Shown: positions 46,667-56,354 of the stretch, piece after piece
Position numbering within the stretch: position 1 is the first letter of the stretch
Layout: every line of letters begins with the position of its first letter
Source: Verrucomicrobiales bacterium
GTDB lineage: Bacteria > Verrucomicrobiota > Verrucomicrobiia > Verrucomicrobiales > DEV007
Direction of reading: 5' to 3'
DNA length: 64,000 nt
Assembly (NCBI GenBank): GCA_029212615.1
Contig: JARGPJ010000002.1
Span: forward strand, 593,501-657,500
Program-made: the position numbers and the translations under genes
Notes under the pieces: model-generated
The model's database searches: none
Told to the model about the DNA's origin: nothing
The model's input: only the letters and a program-made list of their open reading frames with translations

Positions 46667-47514
46667 GATTCTTCCTCAAACCTGCTTTTAACAAAGGGAT
46701 CGCCGGAGAGCGAGGACTGATTGCCGCAACACAAAAGGATTCGGGCGAAGACTTACAATTATCCTCTCTTTCATTCCTACGCTCTCTTATTCATCTCTCC
46801 CCATCCTGTCAAATGCCTCAGGGTTTGACTAGCATTCGCAGGACTATTCAAGCTGATCTTCTCCGCGATCCATGATTAAATTACACCCTAGCGCTTCCCC
46901 TTCGCCCGCGCGCTCGACGTTCGTTTCAAACCTCCCCGGGAAAGCCTCCTATAATGCTCTTCCGTCATCCCTCAGTGCTATGTTCCATCGCAAAGGATCA
47001 CCTCGGTACGGCCATCCGCGAAGTATCTTAGTACCTGACTGCTTTTCATGACCCGGCAGCTCCCCTCAATACTCTCGCTGCAGTATACTGCTAATCTCTC
47101 GGAACACGAATATGCTAAGCGAAGAGAATGATCGAATTTTTCACCGTGGAGCCCTCTTCACCGCCCTCTTCATTCTGGTTTTACGACAGAATCCTCCGGG
47201 TCCGAGCTGATTCGCTCAGGCAGCCCATCCGCCCTGCTCATATACCTTGGCGACCTTTTCGTCCTCTTTCTTGAAGTAGTCCCAGGCCTCCTCAAATTCG
47301 CGGACGAGCCAGCCGTCACAATCGACGAGGCGTTAAAACCACCCCGGATCCGTGACTCCGTCTCATTGACGTCCTCGGAAGCTTTGGCAAGAAATCCACA
47401 CACCTTCCAACCCACCGGACAGACGGCTAAGCAAGTTCAGGGTTGAATGAACAATTTTCTATCAATTCAATCATTGGTTCGCAGCTGTAAAATGCTACTA
47501 ATAACTACTTTGTT
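46667..47514. other. Long non-coding gap between the CHAT and VWA genes
   Basis: 848 bases with no convincing gene. TTGACA on the minus strand (46807-46812 on plus coordinates) with TAAGAG 17 bases on could be the CHAT promoter (weak). On the minus strand near 47250-47340 a frame reads DGWLVREFEEAWDYFKKEDEKVAKVYEQGGWAA, coding-like but with no start or family; it may be another remnant. The right end carries the second 40-bp repeat. Confidence 0.5.
47425..47464 (+). repeat. 40-bp direct repeat, right copy
   Basis: Matches 42666-42705 at 38 of 40 bases in the same orientation; differences are A to G and C to T transitions. It ends 51 bases before the VWA-gene ATG, so it may include or displace that gene's promoter. 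Confidence 0.75.
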
Positions 47515-50500
47515 ATGGAATTGGAAAAAAAGCGCCGCCTCAGAATATTTTTAGTGGCAATTTTGTTACTCATTGTTGTCCTGCTGCTGCGAAGCTGCGG
47601 TGATAGGGAACAAAATGTAGTTACCTCCGATCCTGATCTACTCTCGATATTGTTGGAGCTGCGTGAAGAATTAGAGTGGCCTGGGATCGATGTGGAAACA
47701 GCGGCAGCGAATCTTGGGACCCCGGAGGCCGTTGTAAAATTTGTTCGTGAGGAGACTGTCTATTTGCCCTATCGAGGTGCCTTCGCCGACCCGCATGCGG
47801 TTCTCCGCACACGCACTGCAAACTCTGTCGACCGATCACGACTTACGTTGGCTTTGCTGGAAGAGTTAGGTTTCGAAACTCGATTTCGGCGGTTGGATAC
47901 TAATGCTGGGAAAGCAGGGGTGCCGTATACAAGCAACTTGGACAGACCAGTTCCGAAAGCGCTGCAAAAGCTGGCTGACTATTTGGAATTCGATCTTGCC
48001 GAAACGGAGGCCGAGATGAATAGAATGAGAACAGATTTCGAAGCTCTCGCTGCTATTTTGGAGACCGAGTCCTCTGAGGCTTTTGCGAAGATAAAGGAAC
48101 TCACTCCCGAATTTTTTTCTGCAGAAGCACCAAAGCCTTCTTACACCGCCGAGGTGACCTGGATGTGGCCGCAGTATCGCAAGCCGGGAGCAGAAAAATG
48201 GATAACCGCTGATGCAACATTTGAGAATAATCGCAGTGCTCATTGGGTCTCGACTATAGAAGTGCCGACGTCCGAAACGCGAATTCGAATCAATGGTGTT
48301 CGTGGAGACGGTAGCAGAGTAAATTTGATGTCCTGGCGTGGCGACGCTGTCGGGCGCGACGTCGAGGTTTTATTTTTGCCTGCTGACCGAAAGCCAGCTG
48401 AATTGATGAATATCAGGGAGCCAAATGTAATATGGACCTGGGCTCCCGTTGTTCAGGTCGGGAGCGAGACAATTCGAGGTAAACCTTTCACGCCGGAAGG
48501 TGCCGTGCTTTCCAATTATGATGGGGCTCCTGCCTCTTTTTTTAATGAGAAGGGTGATCTGGATTTTCTTGCTCCCGAGGTTCAGAAACTATCTGTCGTA
48601 GACGTCGTCTGCGGTGATGGGAAGCGGGTCCGGGTCCGGCTGAATGCGACCACACAAGAGGCACCTCGCTGGCACACTGGGAATTTTTCGCTGAAGGATG
48701 ATGGGATGCCGGTCAAGCGATTGCGCATGGAGTCGGGAGGGAGCCTTCCTCGACCGGTAATTCTCGTGGTAGACGCGAGTGGCAGTATGAGTGATGGCGG
48801 TCGCGATCACATGGCAAGAAAAGCTATCAACAACGTGATCGGGAAACTGCCGGATCATCAGAAATTGGGCTTGATAGTGCACAGTTTTGAAAAGGCAACG
48901 ACCCTTCAGGAGTTAAAACCGAAAGGGGAAGGGCAAGCCGCCGAGGCGTTCGGGAAAGTGATCTTTGGCAATATTGAGGCAGTGCTGCCTGCGGTGAATG
49001 CAGCGTTGGAGATGGCCACTGAGCCGTCGACGATTCTCTTCCTGTCGGATGGCAGGGACATGGCCGCTTCGAAACCGGGTTACGCAAATAAATTGGCGGC
49101 TACTTTGGAGGCGCTTCGCGAATCGGATTCCACTCTGATTCCGGTGGGAATCGGCGAAGCAGATCCGGTGCTGATGACAAAATTTGCCGAAGCATCAGGC
49201 ACCGAATATGTCATAGCTGATGATCCAGCGAGTTTGCCGGATCTATACAACGAGCTCGGAACCGGACTCTCGGGTGCGATCGAGTTGTCCTATGTGATAC
49301 CGGAAGCTGCCGTTCCCGGCACAACGAGGGCATTGACAGTCGAGATGGACGGTTTCGAGGGGCCAGTCGAAGCAAGCTACGAGGTCAAGGAGGGAACTCC
49401 TTTCGGGCTTGTTCGTCTCGAGATGGAGATTGACGGAAATCCTAACATCGACAAAACCAGAACGCTGATTGATTTTTCAGACGGCTACGATGGATGGCGG
49501 ATGATGACGAAGGCGTCGGTATGGATGTCACCCTCGATTTATCCGAAGCACATTGTCGAATCGAGGCGCGTCGATGAATGGATCGAGGCGCTCTTAATGG
49601 CGGAATTTATGAATGGAGGTGAGCTCGACGAAACCCTGATCAACAGGAGTTTTTCGTTTCAGCAGGGGGCGACACTCAATCGGATTCGCAGTTGGCACAC
49701 CGCTGTTTCGCCCGGCACACCACTCCCGCTTGGCCCTTCGCTTTGGATGAAAAAGGAATCGCTTCGTTTGCAGGGAGCCGATGTCGTAAAGCGTAGCGAT
49801 CTCGATTGGGTCTCGGGGTCCAACTGGCCCGTCGTCGAGAACCGCGAGCAGTTAGCGAGCAGTTTTCTTGCCCTGCTTTCGGCTGAAGGGATCGTATGGG
49901 CGAACGAAAGTGTAAACGCTACTTTGATGGATCATTCAGGTTCTCTCAAGAAGTTCGCCGCGACGGATTCGCTTCCGGAGAATGTCCCCCCTTCGCTGGA
50001 GCAACTTCAGGGCGAACAGCAAGACAGAATTCTCATCGTGAACCCGGCCGTGCCGACGGTTGGATGGAAAATGGATCAGTCGACCGGTGGAATCTACGGC
50101 TATATCGCCCATGGTCATGAAGTGGCGAAAGGCGCTTCGCTTGAAACAACCGCCGCCGAATTTCGCGAGATCCGCTCGATGCTGCAGATATACTCGACCT
50201 TTGGCGGCGGTGCTTTGTCGGGCGCGATGTTGCCGTCTGGCGCTGTTTTCTCTGCGCTTTGTTCATACTTCGACCAGGTCGTGAGGATGTATTGCTACTC
50301 TACCCTCATGATGCAGCAGGTGAACGTTGCGATCGATGGAGGCGGGGGAAATTTTGACCCGAGAAAGGCAAAGGCGACCGCCGAGAAACTTTGCGAAACT
50401 TCAGGTGATGCCGACGACTTCGCTCGAAATCTGATGAGGGAATCTGTCTACGGATTCGTGCGCGGCACGGCTGAAAACGTTGTAGGAGGAGAGATCGATT

Positions 50501-50709
50501 CGCGCTACAGCAAACGTCTCGACGTCAAACCGGGGAGTGCTGCAGATGTCGCCGTTTCTGCCGGTTCCAGCGTGGCAGTGTCAACTGCTGATCCTACGCC
50601 GGGGAGCTACAAGGAAGTGTCGAATCATCTAGGGATCGGTGGGAGTCCTTCCGCGGTTTCTTCTCCTTCGTTCGGTCAAACTGTCGATAAAGCGATTTTC
50701 AGCAACTGA
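47515..50709 (+). CDS. Membrane-anchored VWA-domain protein with transglutaminase-like N-terminal region
   Basis: 1064 residues. A signal anchor at 7-27 (LRIFLVAILLLIVVLLLRSC) is followed by about 370 extracytoplasmic residues. These contain a transglutaminase-like region near 60-170 (EAVVKFVREETVYLPYRGAFADP...LRTRTANSVDRSRLTLALLEELGF; the usual Cys is not obvious). A VWA domain lies from about 412, with MIDAS motif DASGSMS at 419-425 and SDGRD later. The C-terminal 400 residues are unassigned and end Ser/Gly-rich. VWA proteins scaffold protein complexes through a metal ion. Codon use (many TTG and ATT codons) looks less GC-biased than its neighbours, a possible sign of recent arrival. Confidence 0.82.
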   Translation: MELEKKRRLRIFLVAILLLIVVLLLRSCGDREQNVVTSDPDLLSILLELREELEWPGIDVETAAANLGTPEAVVKFVREETVYLPYRGAFADPHAVLRTRTANSVDRSRLTLALLEELGFETRFRRLDTNAGKAGVPYTSNLDRPVPKALQKLADYLEFDLAETEAEMNRMRTDFEALAAILETESSEAFAKIKELTPEFFSAEAPKPSYTAEVTWMWPQYRKPGAEKWITADATFENNRSAHWVSTIEVPTSETRIRINGVRGDGSRVNLMSWRGDAVGRDVEVLFLPADRKPAELMNIREPNVIWTWAPVVQVGSETIRGKPFTPEGAVLSNYDGAPASFFNEKGDLDFLAPEVQKLSVVDVVCGDGKRVRVRLNATTQEAPRWHTGNFSLKDDGMPVKRLRMESGGSLPRPVILVVDASGSMSDGGRDHMARKAINNVIGKLPDHQKLGLIVHSFEKATTLQELKPKGEGQAAEAFGKVIFGNIEAVLPAVNAALEMATEPSTILFLSDGRDMAASKPGYANKLAATLEALRESDSTLIPVGIGEADPVLMTKFAEASGTEYVIADDPASLPDLYNELGTGLSGAIELSYVIPEAAVPGTTRALTVEMDGFEGPVEASYEVKEGTPFGLVRLEMEIDGNPNIDKTRTLIDFSDGYDGWRMMTKASVWMSPSIYPKHIVESRRVDEWIEALLMAEFMNGGELDETLINRSFSFQQGATLNRIRSWHTAVSPGTPLPLGPSLWMKKESLRLQGADVVKRSDLDWVSGSNWPVVENREQLASSFLALLSAEGIVWANESVNATLMDHSGSLKKFAATDSLPENVPPSLEQLQGEQQDRILIVNPAVPTVGWKMDQSTGGIYGYIAHGHEVAKGASLETTAAEFREIRSMLQIYSTFGGGALSGAMLPSGAVFSALCSYFDQVVRMYCYSTLMMQQVNVAIDGGGGNFDPRKAKATAEKLCETSGDADDFARNLMRESVYGFVRGTAENVVGGEIDSRYSKRLDVKPGSAADVAVSAGSSVAVSTADPTPGSYKEVSNHLGIGGSPSAVSSPSFGQTVDKAIFSN

Positions 50710-50940
50710 CAAAGGAGAGACGAGAAAGTGCCCCAATCCACTTCCTTGTTGTGTTTCTCATTCCCTCCTTCTTGAACTCTCGAGATGATCTCGATTTCAT
50801 CTATCATATCCGTAGTATAACATCTCTTCTTCCGGGACGTAAATCACGACGAGAACGCCCTCGATACGCACGCTTCCTGGCGGGCTGGCCGGGACCTCGA
50901 GTCAGACCACTCGCGGCCGGACATCCAGCGCCTGATTCTG

Positions 50941-51222
50941 AAGTCGAGCCCTGAACTATGGGGCGAAACATCAGGCATTCCCAGGCAGGGGCTCACAAAG
51001 ACCAATATGGCCGTCGGCACTCCCGACTTCATTGCTCCCGAGGCGCTGGATCCGAATGCGGAGTTGGACAGTCGTGCTAATCTCTACTCGGTCGGAGTGA
51101 TGTTGTATCAACTGCAAATCAAAGCCGCACCGCACGGGATTTTTGCGATTCCCATTGAGTCATACCCGCAGCTTGATTCCAGGTGCGACGAGATTGTTAC
51201 TCACGCTCTTAAAAGCAATTTC
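50941..51222 (+). pseudogene. Serine/threonine protein kinase fragment
   Basis: In one frame: LWGETSGIPRQGLTKTN then MAVGTPDFIAPEALDP, DSRANLYSVGVMLYQLQ and SRCDEIVTHALK. This is the activation loop, the APE motif and subdomain IX onward of a Hanks-type kinase, ending where the leftward glycosyltransferase begins. The nucleotide-binding lobe and catalytic loop are gone. An ATG at 51007 gives a false 239-residue frame by running antisense through the glycosyltransferase. The 50710-50940 gap shows nothing else. Confidence 0.75.
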
Positions 51223-51225
51223 CTG

Positions 51226-52257
51226 TCACCTGTCGAATATCTGAGCGTAGACGTGCTCATAGCCTTCCACCATTTTCTCTACGGAGAAGTTTTCTTCGAC
51301 GCGGCGACGGCAGGCGGACGGGGCGATCTCCGAAATTCGCGGAATCACATTGACGGCTTCATCGACACCGTCGACGAGAAACCCGGTGACGCCATCTTCG
51401 ATCACCTCACGGCACGAGCCCAGATCCATCGCGATAACAGGGACCCCGGCAGCATTAGCTTCGGCGAGGACGAGCCCAAAGCGTTCGGGAATGGTGTTGA
51501 GGTGCAACAGCGCGAGAGCGCTGGAGAAGATCTCGTTTTTTCCGGCATTGTCGACCGGACCGAGGTAGCGGATGCGGTCACCGTCGAGATTCGGTTCGAT
51601 CTTTTCGCGGAAGTAGTCGGCGTCCTGAACGATCCCGGCGATGAGAAGTCGGCGGTTGCTCGCCCGAGCGACTTCGATGGCCAGATGCAGCCCTTTGTCC
51701 GGATGGATCCGCCCGAGGAAGACTAGATCTTCTCCGCGTTCTTCGATGAAGGGGTAGAGCGACACATCGATTCCATTGTAAACGGTTCCGAGATAGTTGA
51801 GCCCCTCGGCGCGGTCGGAGTCGCTAATGGATACAAAATTAGCGTCTGCGTATTTGTGATAGACGGGCATGATCTGCGCAGAGGAGAAACCGTGGACGGT
51901 GGTTAAGACAGGAGTGTCAACGAGACGACTGAAACACAATCCCATAAAATCGTAGTGACTATGGATGAGGTCGAACTCGGCAGCGTGTTCGAACATCTCG
52001 GAGAGGTGGAGATATTCAACGACCTTGGCGTCGACCGAGGAATCCTCTTCGTAACCTTTTTCCACGACGGCGTGGAGCCGGGCATTAGTGATGGAGTCGG
52101 CGGTGGCAAAAAGCGTCACATCCCATCCACGGGCGACAAGACCTTCGGCGATGTTGCCGGCGACGGTTTCCCAGGCACCGTACTGTTTCGGTGGGGTTCG
52201 CCAGGCGACGGGCGAAAGCACTGCGATTTTTTTCGAGTCCCGCCAGTGATCCATCAT
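51226..52257 (-). CDS. Family 4 glycosyltransferase
   Basis: 343 residues, GT-B fold. N-terminal KIAVLSPVAWRTPPKQYGAWE is typical of the mannosyl/glucosyl GT4 branch; the donor-binding lobe has LVFLGRIHPDKGLHLAIEVA and PERFGLVLAEANAAGVPVIAMDLGS (the E-x7-E motif). Its start (ATGATG) overlaps the stop of the GH130 gene (ATGA). Transfers a sugar from a nucleotide donor; acceptor unknown. Its stop abuts the kinase remnant. Confidence 0.92.
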   Translation of the reverse strand: MMDHWRDSKKIAVLSPVAWRTPPKQYGAWETVAGNIAEGLVARGWDVTLFATADSITNARLHAVVEKGYEEDSSVDAKVVEYLHLSEMFEHAAEFDLIHSHYDFMGLCFSRLVDTPVLTTVHGFSSAQIMPVYHKYADANFVSISDSDRAEGLNYLGTVYNGIDVSLYPFIEERGEDLVFLGRIHPDKGLHLAIEVARASNRRLLIAGIVQDADYFREKIEPNLDGDRIRYLGPVDNAGKNEIFSSALALLHLNTIPERFGLVLAEANAAGVPVIAMDLGSCREVIEDGVTGFLVDGVDEAVNVIPRISEIAPSACRRRVEENFSVEKMVEGYEHVYAQIFDR

Positions 52258-53726
52258 GCTTCGGGAGGGTTTGCAAGGAGGGCGGCGAGCAGTTCATCGA
52301 GCGAAAGGCTAACGATGGCGGAGGCATGATCGCTGACTGCGTATGGAAGGATGAGGCGACGGTCGTGGAGAAGGCCTCCGCAGCTGTAAACGACATTCGG
52401 AACGTAGCCTTCGCGTTCGGCTCCCTCCGGGCTGAGGAGGGGTTCGGGGAGCCGACCGATCACTTTCATGGGATCATCGAGATCGAGTAGGACGGCGCCG
52501 ATGCAGTATTTCCGCATCGCTCCGACACCGTGCGTGAGCACGATCCAGCCGGCTTCGGTTTCGATGGGCGAGCCACAGTTGCCGATTTTCACCGCTTCCC
52601 ACATGGCGGCAGGACGAAGGATCACTTCCGGGTTGCTCCAGTGATGGGCGCCGTCTGAGAACATGATGAACAGATTCTCATTGTCCTGTCGGGACAGCAT
52701 GGCATAACGACCATCGATGAGCCGCGGAAAGAGCGCCATGCCTTTATTCTGCACTGCGTCTCCGTTCAGGGTGAGAATCCTGAAATGGAGGAAGTCCTTC
52801 GTCTCGATCAGTTGCGGCAAAATGTCGTGACCGTTGTAGGCGGTGTAGGTGGCGTAGTAAGTAACTTCCCCGTTTCCGTCGACAAACCGGACGAATCGCG
52901 CGTCCTCGATACCGTTGGTTTCATTGGGCGACACTGGGAAAATGATGCGCTCGCTGATGGCGAGCTTTTCTGAAAAGCGAAGCTCATAATTGGAGTCAGC
53001 TAACCACTGCATACACTCGAGGGTATGGTTCAGTTCGTGCGTAGCAGGTTGGTTTTGATGACGAACAGTGCCGACGCTCTTGTTCAGATCGCTGCGGGAG
53101 AAACGGTCGCCGAGCGGATCGAGGACGGCATTGGCGTAGCCGTCGTCGACTCCCATCTCGTGCAGTTTCGCGAGGAAGCTGGATTTCAGATAACTCGGAT
53201 CGGGTATGATCTCCGGCTCGGAAACAAAACGGGATACCGGATCGAGTTCGATGTGCCCATCCTTCTCGATTGTTCCGGCACGGAACTCGATGGACGAGAT
53301 ATGTCCCTCGCCAGTAGCCCGCAGGCTCATGATGAAACGCAAACCTCCTTCGGGGGCGTCGCTCTGATCCGGATGCGCCACGATCGACGGATTAAAAATT
53401 GCAGCCGACTCCAGGGCATATTCGCCGGAGAAAAGCGCACCCATCAGGAGCTTGCGCTCGTCGGAGAGGGAAGTGTCCTCCTCGAGATGATGCCTCACGA
53501 TATCAAAGTGCGCCAGGATCTCTGTTTCGATGTCGACGTGCCGATCTTCGAACTCACCCAGCACCCTCTTCAGTTCAGAGACGACCTCCGACTCAGAGAG
53601 GGCCAGTGCCCTTTCGATGACCGCGACGATCAATTTTTCTTCGCCGGGGATAAAGGGGCGGATGATGACACGAGCACTCTGGGGGAGTAGAGTGATCTCG
53701 TGGCGCCGCAAGCGGATTGGATTCAT
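52254..53726 (-). CDS. GH130-family beta-mannoside phosphorylase/hydrolase
   Basis: 490 residues with a helical N-terminal extension (about 1-120) before the five-bladed beta-propeller. Family blocks: FNPSIVAHPD, NGIEDARFVRF, NKGMALFPRLIDGRYAMLSRQD, GNCGSPIETEAGWIVLTHGVG. GH130 enzymes phosphorolyse or hydrolyse beta-mannosides (beta-1,2- or beta-1,4-linked); the Asp in GIEDARF is the usual proton-donor position. Lies between two GT4 genes with four-base overlaps on both sides, so degradation or phosphorylase-driven chain editing is tied to synthesis. Confidence 0.9.
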   Translation of the reverse strand: MNPIRLRRHEITLLPQSARVIIRPFIPGEEKLIVAVIERALALSESEVVSELKRVLGEFEDRHVDIETEILAHFDIVRHHLEEDTSLSDERKLLMGALFSGEYALESAAIFNPSIVAHPDQSDAPEGGLRFIMSLRATGEGHISSIEFRAGTIEKDGHIELDPVSRFVSEPEIIPDPSYLKSSFLAKLHEMGVDDGYANAVLDPLGDRFSRSDLNKSVGTVRHQNQPATHELNHTLECMQWLADSNYELRFSEKLAISERIIFPVSPNETNGIEDARFVRFVDGNGEVTYYATYTAYNGHDILPQLIETKDFLHFRILTLNGDAVQNKGMALFPRLIDGRYAMLSRQDNENLFIMFSDGAHHWSNPEVILRPAAMWEAVKIGNCGSPIETEAGWIVLTHGVGAMRKYCIGAVLLDLDDPMKVIGRLPEPLLSPEGAEREGYVPNVVYSCGGLLHDRRLILPYAVSDHASAIVSLSLDELLAALLANPPEA

Positions 53727-56047
53727 GAGGACGGTCTTGAGGAAGAGAGTAGCGGCTGGGAGATGGGTTGCTCCGCAGCATTCATTTCCGCCAGCGAGAG
53801 GTGGTAGGCTAAAGTTGATTCCGCGCCTTGGTTTTCGTTGACCCGGTCAGCGTGCAGACCGTCAGAACAGCCGCCCGTAGTGAAATCGTATAGTGGCAGA
53901 CCGAGATCATTGCGGCCGAGAAACCACTCGAACGAACGCTTCGCCTCGACCAGCCAGAAAGACTCCTTCGTCGCGCGATACGCTTCGAGGCAGGCGGAAA
54001 CCATGGCTTGTGCCTCGACGGGTTGTTGGTCAAACTCCGCCCGGGAACCGTTCCGGACATAGAAGCCGTTACTTCCGATCGGGCGGAAACAGCCCGCTTG
54101 TGTCGTCTGTATCGAAGCGAGCCAGCGAAGCGACTGCAATCCGACTCTCAGCGCCTCCGGATGTGGCATCCATTGCCCGCTCAGAATCAGGGCCTGGCAG
54201 AGACGCGCATTCTCGTAGGTAAGGCTCTCCTCGAACCAGAACCAATCGCCCGTAGCGCAGCCTTTCCAGCATGCCAGAAGCCGGGTCGTCAGTTCGGCCC
54301 GTATCTGGTCGATTTCGGTGTTAGCCTGATATTGTCGAAGGTATTCGTGAATGCCAAGCAAAGCAAAGGCCCACGCCCGGGGCGACGAAAGCGTCGCCAC
54401 AATCGGCAGCCCACGCTGAAACAATTGAACGGAAATTTTTTGATGCCCCTCGTCGCGCGAGCGACCCGCTCCTGAGCCTGCGGCCCATAGCGCCCGTCCC
54501 TGGCTGTCGTCGCTGCCTTCTTTTTCCAACCACTGCCGACCATGGCTCATGAAATTCCGGAACCGCCCCGTTTGGTAATCGAAAGCAGCCGCCAGAAACG
54601 CGATGTAGCTGGACGCGATTTTGTTCAGTTTACTGGACGGAGGAAGGTCTCCGAGTTCATCCAGTAGATTGCAGAGAATGAAAGAACGGGCGTTGTCGTC
54701 GGTGCAGTAGCCCTCGTGGAAGTTGGGAACATTGAAAATCGCGTGCTGGAAGATCCCCGTCCCGTCAGTCATCCGCTCGACGTGGTCAAGCCGACGCGGA
54801 GGCAAGTCGGTCGGGCGTGCGTCCAGAGTCCATTCTCCGAACGACTTACGCGGTTCGAATCTTCGATCCGCCCGCGCATGACGGAAAACCTCAAGGTAAC
54901 GCTGCGCGACCGCAGGCCAAATCATGTTCCGCCCCATCGCGTAAGCGCCGTGCCGGATCCGTTCCATGCGAGCATTGTCGTTCAGTAATCCGCAGACTCC
55001 CTGCGCAAGAGCGCCGGGATCCCGAAATGGGACCAGCACGCCCCGACCTTCGGCCAGCAGCTCCTGCGCATGCCAGTAGGGTGTCGAAACAACGGCCTTC
55101 CCCGCACCAAACACGTAGGCGAGGGTTCCCGAGGTTACCTGAGCCTCATTGAGATAGGGTGTCACGTAGATGTCGGTGGCACCGATGAATTCTTTTAAAT
55201 CGTCGAGCGAAACAAACCGATTGTGGAAAATAACGTGCTGATTGACACCGTTTTTCACGGCGAGACGCTGCAGGCTGAGTCGGTAGCGCTCGCCCTCGTT
55301 TGCTAGCAGTTGGGGATGGGTGGCACCTAGAATCAAGTAGACGACGTCCGGATGCTCTTCAATGATCGAGGGGAGAGCTTCGATGACATGCTCGATTCCC
55401 TTTCCCGGTCCGATCAGGCCGAACGTCAACATTACCTTGCGCCCTTCAACACCGAATTGTGCCTTTGAATGAGCCGAGTCTGCGAAGGGAAGATCCGGAA
55501 TTCCGTGCGGGACGACATCCAGCTTCTCGTCTGGGACCTGGTAGACAGCGCGAAGAATGGCGGCACCTTTTTCGGCCATGACTACGAGGCGGTCGCTTCG
55601 TTCCACCAATTCGTCCATGACCCGCCGTTGTACCGCGTCGGGCTCCTGCAGCACGGTATGGAGAGTCGTCACCACCGGCATACGGACCTCTTTCAACAAG
55701 GAAAGCAAATGGCTCCCGCCCGGACCTCCGTATATCCCGAACTCGTGCTGAACGCAGAGCACGTCCGAATTATTGAAGTTCAAAAATTCCGCCGCCCGTC
55801 GATAAGAGTCCAAATCTTTCTCCAGGAATTCGAATCGGACGCGGGGCGGATAGTCATACCCCTCGGGTCTGTCGTTGACCGCGCCCACGTAGCATTCACT
55901 CTCGGGAGCTGCAGTCGCGACCGCTTCGCACAGGTCGTGAGTGAACGTTGCGATACCGCACAACCGTGGAAGATGATCACCCAAAAATGCGATCCGCCGC
56001 AAATCAGGAGGTCCACCGTCGAAGTTTCCCTCTGATCTTTCAGTCAT
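53723..56047 (-). CDS. Bifunctional GT4 glycosyltransferase with C-terminal alpha/alpha toroid
   Basis: 774 residues. Residues 1-400: GT4 (RIAFLGDHLPRLCGIATFTHDL, VQHEFGIYGG, LTFGLIGPGKGIEHVIEALP, TSGTLAYVFGAGKAVVSTPY). Residues about 410-760: a helical domain with EGYCTDDNARSFILCNLLDELG, WFWFEESLTYENARLCQALI and LPLYDFTTGGCSDGLHADRVN, the shape of six-hairpin (alpha/alpha)6 glycosidase-like barrels. First gene of the operon, coupled by ATGA to GH130. The toroid may bind or trim the product. The substrate is unknown. Confidence 0.88.
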   Translation of the reverse strand: MTERSEGNFDGGPPDLRRIAFLGDHLPRLCGIATFTHDLCEAVATAAPESECYVGAVNDRPEGYDYPPRVRFEFLEKDLDSYRRAAEFLNFNNSDVLCVQHEFGIYGGPGGSHLLSLLKEVRMPVVTTLHTVLQEPDAVQRRVMDELVERSDRLVVMAEKGAAILRAVYQVPDEKLDVVPHGIPDLPFADSAHSKAQFGVEGRKVMLTFGLIGPGKGIEHVIEALPSIIEEHPDVVYLILGATHPQLLANEGERYRLSLQRLAVKNGVNQHVIFHNRFVSLDDLKEFIGATDIYVTPYLNEAQVTSGTLAYVFGAGKAVVSTPYWHAQELLAEGRGVLVPFRDPGALAQGVCGLLNDNARMERIRHGAYAMGRNMIWPAVAQRYLEVFRHARADRRFEPRKSFGEWTLDARPTDLPPRRLDHVERMTDGTGIFQHAIFNVPNFHEGYCTDDNARSFILCNLLDELGDLPPSSKLNKIASSYIAFLAAAFDYQTGRFRNFMSHGRQWLEKEGSDDSQGRALWAAGSGAGRSRDEGHQKISVQLFQRGLPIVATLSSPRAWAFALLGIHEYLRQYQANTEIDQIRAELTTRLLACWKGCATGDWFWFEESLTYENARLCQALILSGQWMPHPEALRVGLQSLRWLASIQTTQAGCFRPIGSNGFYVRNGSRAEFDQQPVEAQAMVSACLEAYRATKESFWLVEAKRSFEWFLGRNDLGLPLYDFTTGGCSDGLHADRVNENQGAESTLAYHLSLAEMNAAEQPISQPLLSSSRPSS

Positions 56048-56354
56048 CCCTAACTAGGGAGCGTTAGCGGCATGATAGCAAGGAGAGTCGGTGTCTATTC
56101 TCAGATCCTTTAATGGCAATTCGAGAAGCCACTAATTCCATTGCAATGTTTTAACCGATTCTTTATTGTATCATCAATCGCCGGACGTCCCGGCAAACGC
56201 CATACGAAGAAGAATCTTTCCACCGCAGTCTCTGGTCCGAGCTTCGCCAGACACGGCATCCTTCACTGGAAACCATCGATTCCAATTGCGGAATCCTTCC
56301 GGCAATTCGGTAGCAGCCCTAAATTCGACCAACAAACTAACAAAACAATAAATT
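56048..56354. other. Gap without recognisable gene
   Basis: 307 bases upstream of the GT4-toroid operon and of the small basic gene. AT-rich patches around 56110-56175 could hold promoters for both, but no box pair stands out. No repeats or RNA structure noticed. Confidence 0.4.

Noticed and set aside
51223..51726. Continuation of the kinase-like frame after 51222
   Set aside because: It runs antisense to a convincing glycosyltransferase and loses kinase similarity.
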